Origin: an uncultured Prevotella sp.
GTDB lineage: Bacteria > Bacteroidota > Bacteroidia > Bacteroidales > Bacteroidaceae
Assembly (NCBI GenBank): GCA_900544825.1
Contig: UQWP01000076.1
Coordinates: forward strand, 1-14,697
Direction of reading: 5' to 3'
Length of the DNA: 14,697 nt
Position numbers and translations under genes: made by a program. Each line of letters starts with the position of its first letter. Within the stretch, counting starts at the first letter, position 1. A model generated the notes under the pieces. It was not told the origin of the DNA, ran no database searches, and saw only the letters and a list, made by a program, of their open reading frames with translations. Of this stretch, positions 13,074 to 14,697 are shown one piece after another.

Positions 13074-14531
13074 CTAGTTTTCTCTCCAGAAGGCAGGTGT
13101 AAAGATCACCAGTACGCTGAATATCTCCAGACGTCCGATGAGCATCATCAGCGAGCAGAACCATTTTGCCATATCCGGCAGTTCGCTCCACGACATCGTC
13201 GGACCAATCTCCGTACCCAGCGTAGGACCTACGTTGCCCACACAGCTCAGGGTGATGGTGATGGCATTGGTGTTGTCGATGCCCATGGCTATCATCGTGA
13301 AGGAGATGACCAGGCAGATGATGAGATACGTGGTGAGGAAGGCGAGTAGCGTAACCCGCTTCTGCATCGGCACGTTCACACCGTCAATCTTCAGAGGCAG
13401 TACCGCATTAGGATGCAGAATCTGGCGGAATTCATTCTTCACCATTCTTACCAGCATCACGGCGCGGATACATTTCAAACCTCCACTCGTACTGCCCGAG
13501 CAGGCTCCGAAGAACATGCAGGCTGCCAATATCACCCAGGTGACATGAGGCCAGAGGGCTGCATCATCATTAAACAAGCCTGTGGTGGTGATGAATGAAA
13601 CCACCTGGAAGACGGCGCTGCGGAAGGCATGCTCCATATCGTAGTTGCGCATCGCCATCAGCTCTACCATGATGAAAGCCGTAAAGGCGGTGACGAGGAG
13701 CATATAGAACTTGAACTCCGAGTTCTTGAACAGATCCTTGATCTTAAACTTGATGACTGCCGCATAGAGTAGGGTGAAGTTCACTCCCGAGAGGAAGCAG
13801 AAGAATGCACAGATGTATTCCAGCGCCGGCGAATGGAAGAACTCGGTACTGCTGTTGTGGGTAGAGAAACCACCCGTAGCCGTCGTGGTCATCGCATAGT
13901 TGAAACTGTCGAAGAGATTCATTCCCGCCACGTAATAGGAGGCGATGCAGGCGATGGTGAGCATCAGATAGATACTCCATATCCATTTTGCCGAAGTGGA
14001 AAGCCGGGGATGCAGCTTGGTCTTGATAGGACCCGTAGCCTCGGCGGCAAACACCTTGGTCTGTCCTCCTACAAGCGATGGCAGCAGGGCGATGGTGAAG
14101 AACACGATTCCCAAACCGCCTATCCACTGGGTGAGCGATCGCCAGAACAGCAATCCGTGCGGGAAGCATTCCACATCATCCAGAATGGTGGCTCCCGTGG
14201 TGGTGAATCCCGACATCGTCTTGAAGTAGGCATCCGTAAAGCTATTGATGTAACCGCTGACCATGAAGGGCAGGGTACCGAAGAGACTGAAGATGATCCA
14301 TGAGAGCGATACCACGAGGTAGGCATCACGGCGCGACATCGAATTGTCTGCTCCATGTCCCTTCCATTTCAGGATGAGTCCGCCGCCGATGGTGGTCAGT
14401 GTGGCTACCACGAAAGCGAAGATGTCGTCCTGCTGGTAGTAGTATGCCACCAGCAGACTGACGAAGAGCAGGAATGCCTCGATGAAAAGCAACTGTCCCA
14501 GTATCTTGTATATCAACTTACTGTTTATCAT
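13074..14531 (-). CDS. trkH: Trk-type potassium uptake protein TrkH
   Basis: The inner-membrane, pore-forming subunit of a Trk/Ktr potassium transporter, 485 residues, matching the E. coli TrkH length (483). Four pore-loop repeats with their selectivity-filter glycines are seen: SGFTTTGATI at 107-116, TTTATGGFST at 215-224, FITTTGLF at 313-320 and CVGNVGPTLG at 430-439. WRSLTQWIGGLGIVFF near 130-145 is a family hallmark, and the end FTPAFWREN is typical. The regulatory NAD-binding partner TrkA is not in the window. The ATG at 14531 is preceded by AGAGGGA, unusually close to the start codon. Upstream DNA is AT-rich with tandem repeats, and no TAnnTTTG box is seen for this strand. Confidence 0.96.
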   Translation of the reverse strand: MINSKLIYKILGQLLFIEAFLLFVSLLVAYYYQQDDIFAFVVATLTTIGGGLILKWKGHGADNSMSRRDAYLVVSLSWIIFSLFGTLPFMVSGYINSFTDAYFKTMSGFTTTGATILDDVECFPHGLLFWRSLTQWIGGLGIVFFTIALLPSLVGGQTKVFAAEATGPIKTKLHPRLSTSAKWIWSIYLMLTIACIASYYVAGMNLFDSFNYAMTTTATGGFSTHNSSTEFFHSPALEYICAFFCFLSGVNFTLLYAAVIKFKIKDLFKNSEFKFYMLLVTAFTAFIMVELMAMRNYDMEHAFRSAVFQVVSFITTTGLFNDDAALWPHVTWVILAACMFFGACSGSTSGGLKCIRAVMLVRMVKNEFRQILHPNAVLPLKIDGVNVPMQKRVTLLAFLTTYLIICLVISFTMIAMGIDNTNAITITLSCVGNVGPTLGTEIGPTMSWSELPDMAKWFCSLMMLIGRLEIFSVLVIFTPAFWREN

Positions 14532-14538
14532 TCCCTCT

Positions 14539-14594
14539 TGTCTTTATACCTTATTATATATATCATATCTGTCTTTATATCTTATTATATATAT
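14539..14594. repeat. 31-nt-period tandem repeat upstream of trkH
   Basis: The 25-nt block TGTCTTTATA-C-CTTATTATATATAT at 14539-14563 recurs at 14570-14594 with a single base change, and a shortened ACTTTATTATATATAG copy follows at 14602-14617. It occupies the trkH 5' leader or promoter region. Apart from this and a right-edge promoter, nothing else is seen in 14532-14697. Confidence 0.7.
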
Positions 14595-14648
14595 AGAATA
14601 TACTTTATTATATATAGAGACTAAATGAAATATTTCTCAATTTTCTTC

Positions 14649-14678
14649 ATTGTATATTGTTTTTTTTTATTATCTTTG
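14649..14678 (+). promoter_or_regulatory. outward promoter at the right edge
   Basis: TATCTTTG (14671-14678) is an exact TAnnTTTG box followed by CA, and ATTG (14649-14652) lies 18 nt upstream. It points out of the window, so a plus-strand gene divergent from trkH probably begins just beyond the edge. Confidence 0.6.
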
Positions 14679-14697
14679 CATAGAAATTCAACATCAG

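Overview
The window looks like chromosomal DNA of a Bacteroidota bacterium, most likely Prevotellaceae (Prevotella/Segatella type). The clues are several promoter-like TAnnTTTG -7 boxes, many genes without a Shine-Dalgarno sequence, an ECF sigma / membrane protein / outer-membrane barrel locus, and GGATTTGCAATCC palindromes of the kind that give spurious 'DLQSA'-type ORFs in these genomes. The assignment rests on style and protein character; no database search was run. No rRNA, tRNA, CRISPR array, intact insertion sequence or phage gene was seen.

Layout, left to right. (1) 1-1796: a possible 38-residue ORF overlaps (ATGA) the start of an SF2 helicase with a WG-repeat-like C-terminus; a strong terminator follows. 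(2) 4190-1837, minus strand: a promoter drives metY (O-acetylhomoserine sulfhydrylase-type) and cysK, a sulfur-assimilation operon. (3) 6847-4284, minus strand: ECF sigma factor, single-pass membrane protein (probable anti-sigma-like), small secreted protein, and secreted beta-barrel-like protein, ended by a hairpin. This reads as a cell-envelope signalling locus. (4) 6920-8670, plus strand: a lactate permease with two 22-bp direct repeats just downstream of its -7 box. (5) 8671-9001: non-coding region holding a diverged duplicate of the 3' end of the next gene and a cluster of four regularly spaced, covarying palindromes with long terminal inverted repeats. (6) 9946-9002, minus strand: an EamA/DMT transporter, divergent from (7) 10025-12027, plus strand: a two-gene unit of an ABC-type AAA ATPase and a DUF4435 (TOPRIM-like) protein, the architecture of OLD/PARIS-like systems. 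(8) 14531-12045, minus strand: trkH (potassium uptake) and manA (mannose-6-phosphate isomerase), with AT-rich tandem repeats upstream of trkH and an outward promoter at the right edge.

Most of the window is ordinary metabolism and transport. Three places deserve attention: the palindrome cluster at 8788-8982 with the duplicated gene tail flanking it, the ATPase/DUF4435 pair with its structured leader, and a hairpin repeat shared by two unrelated gene ends (4285-4333 and 8625-8669).
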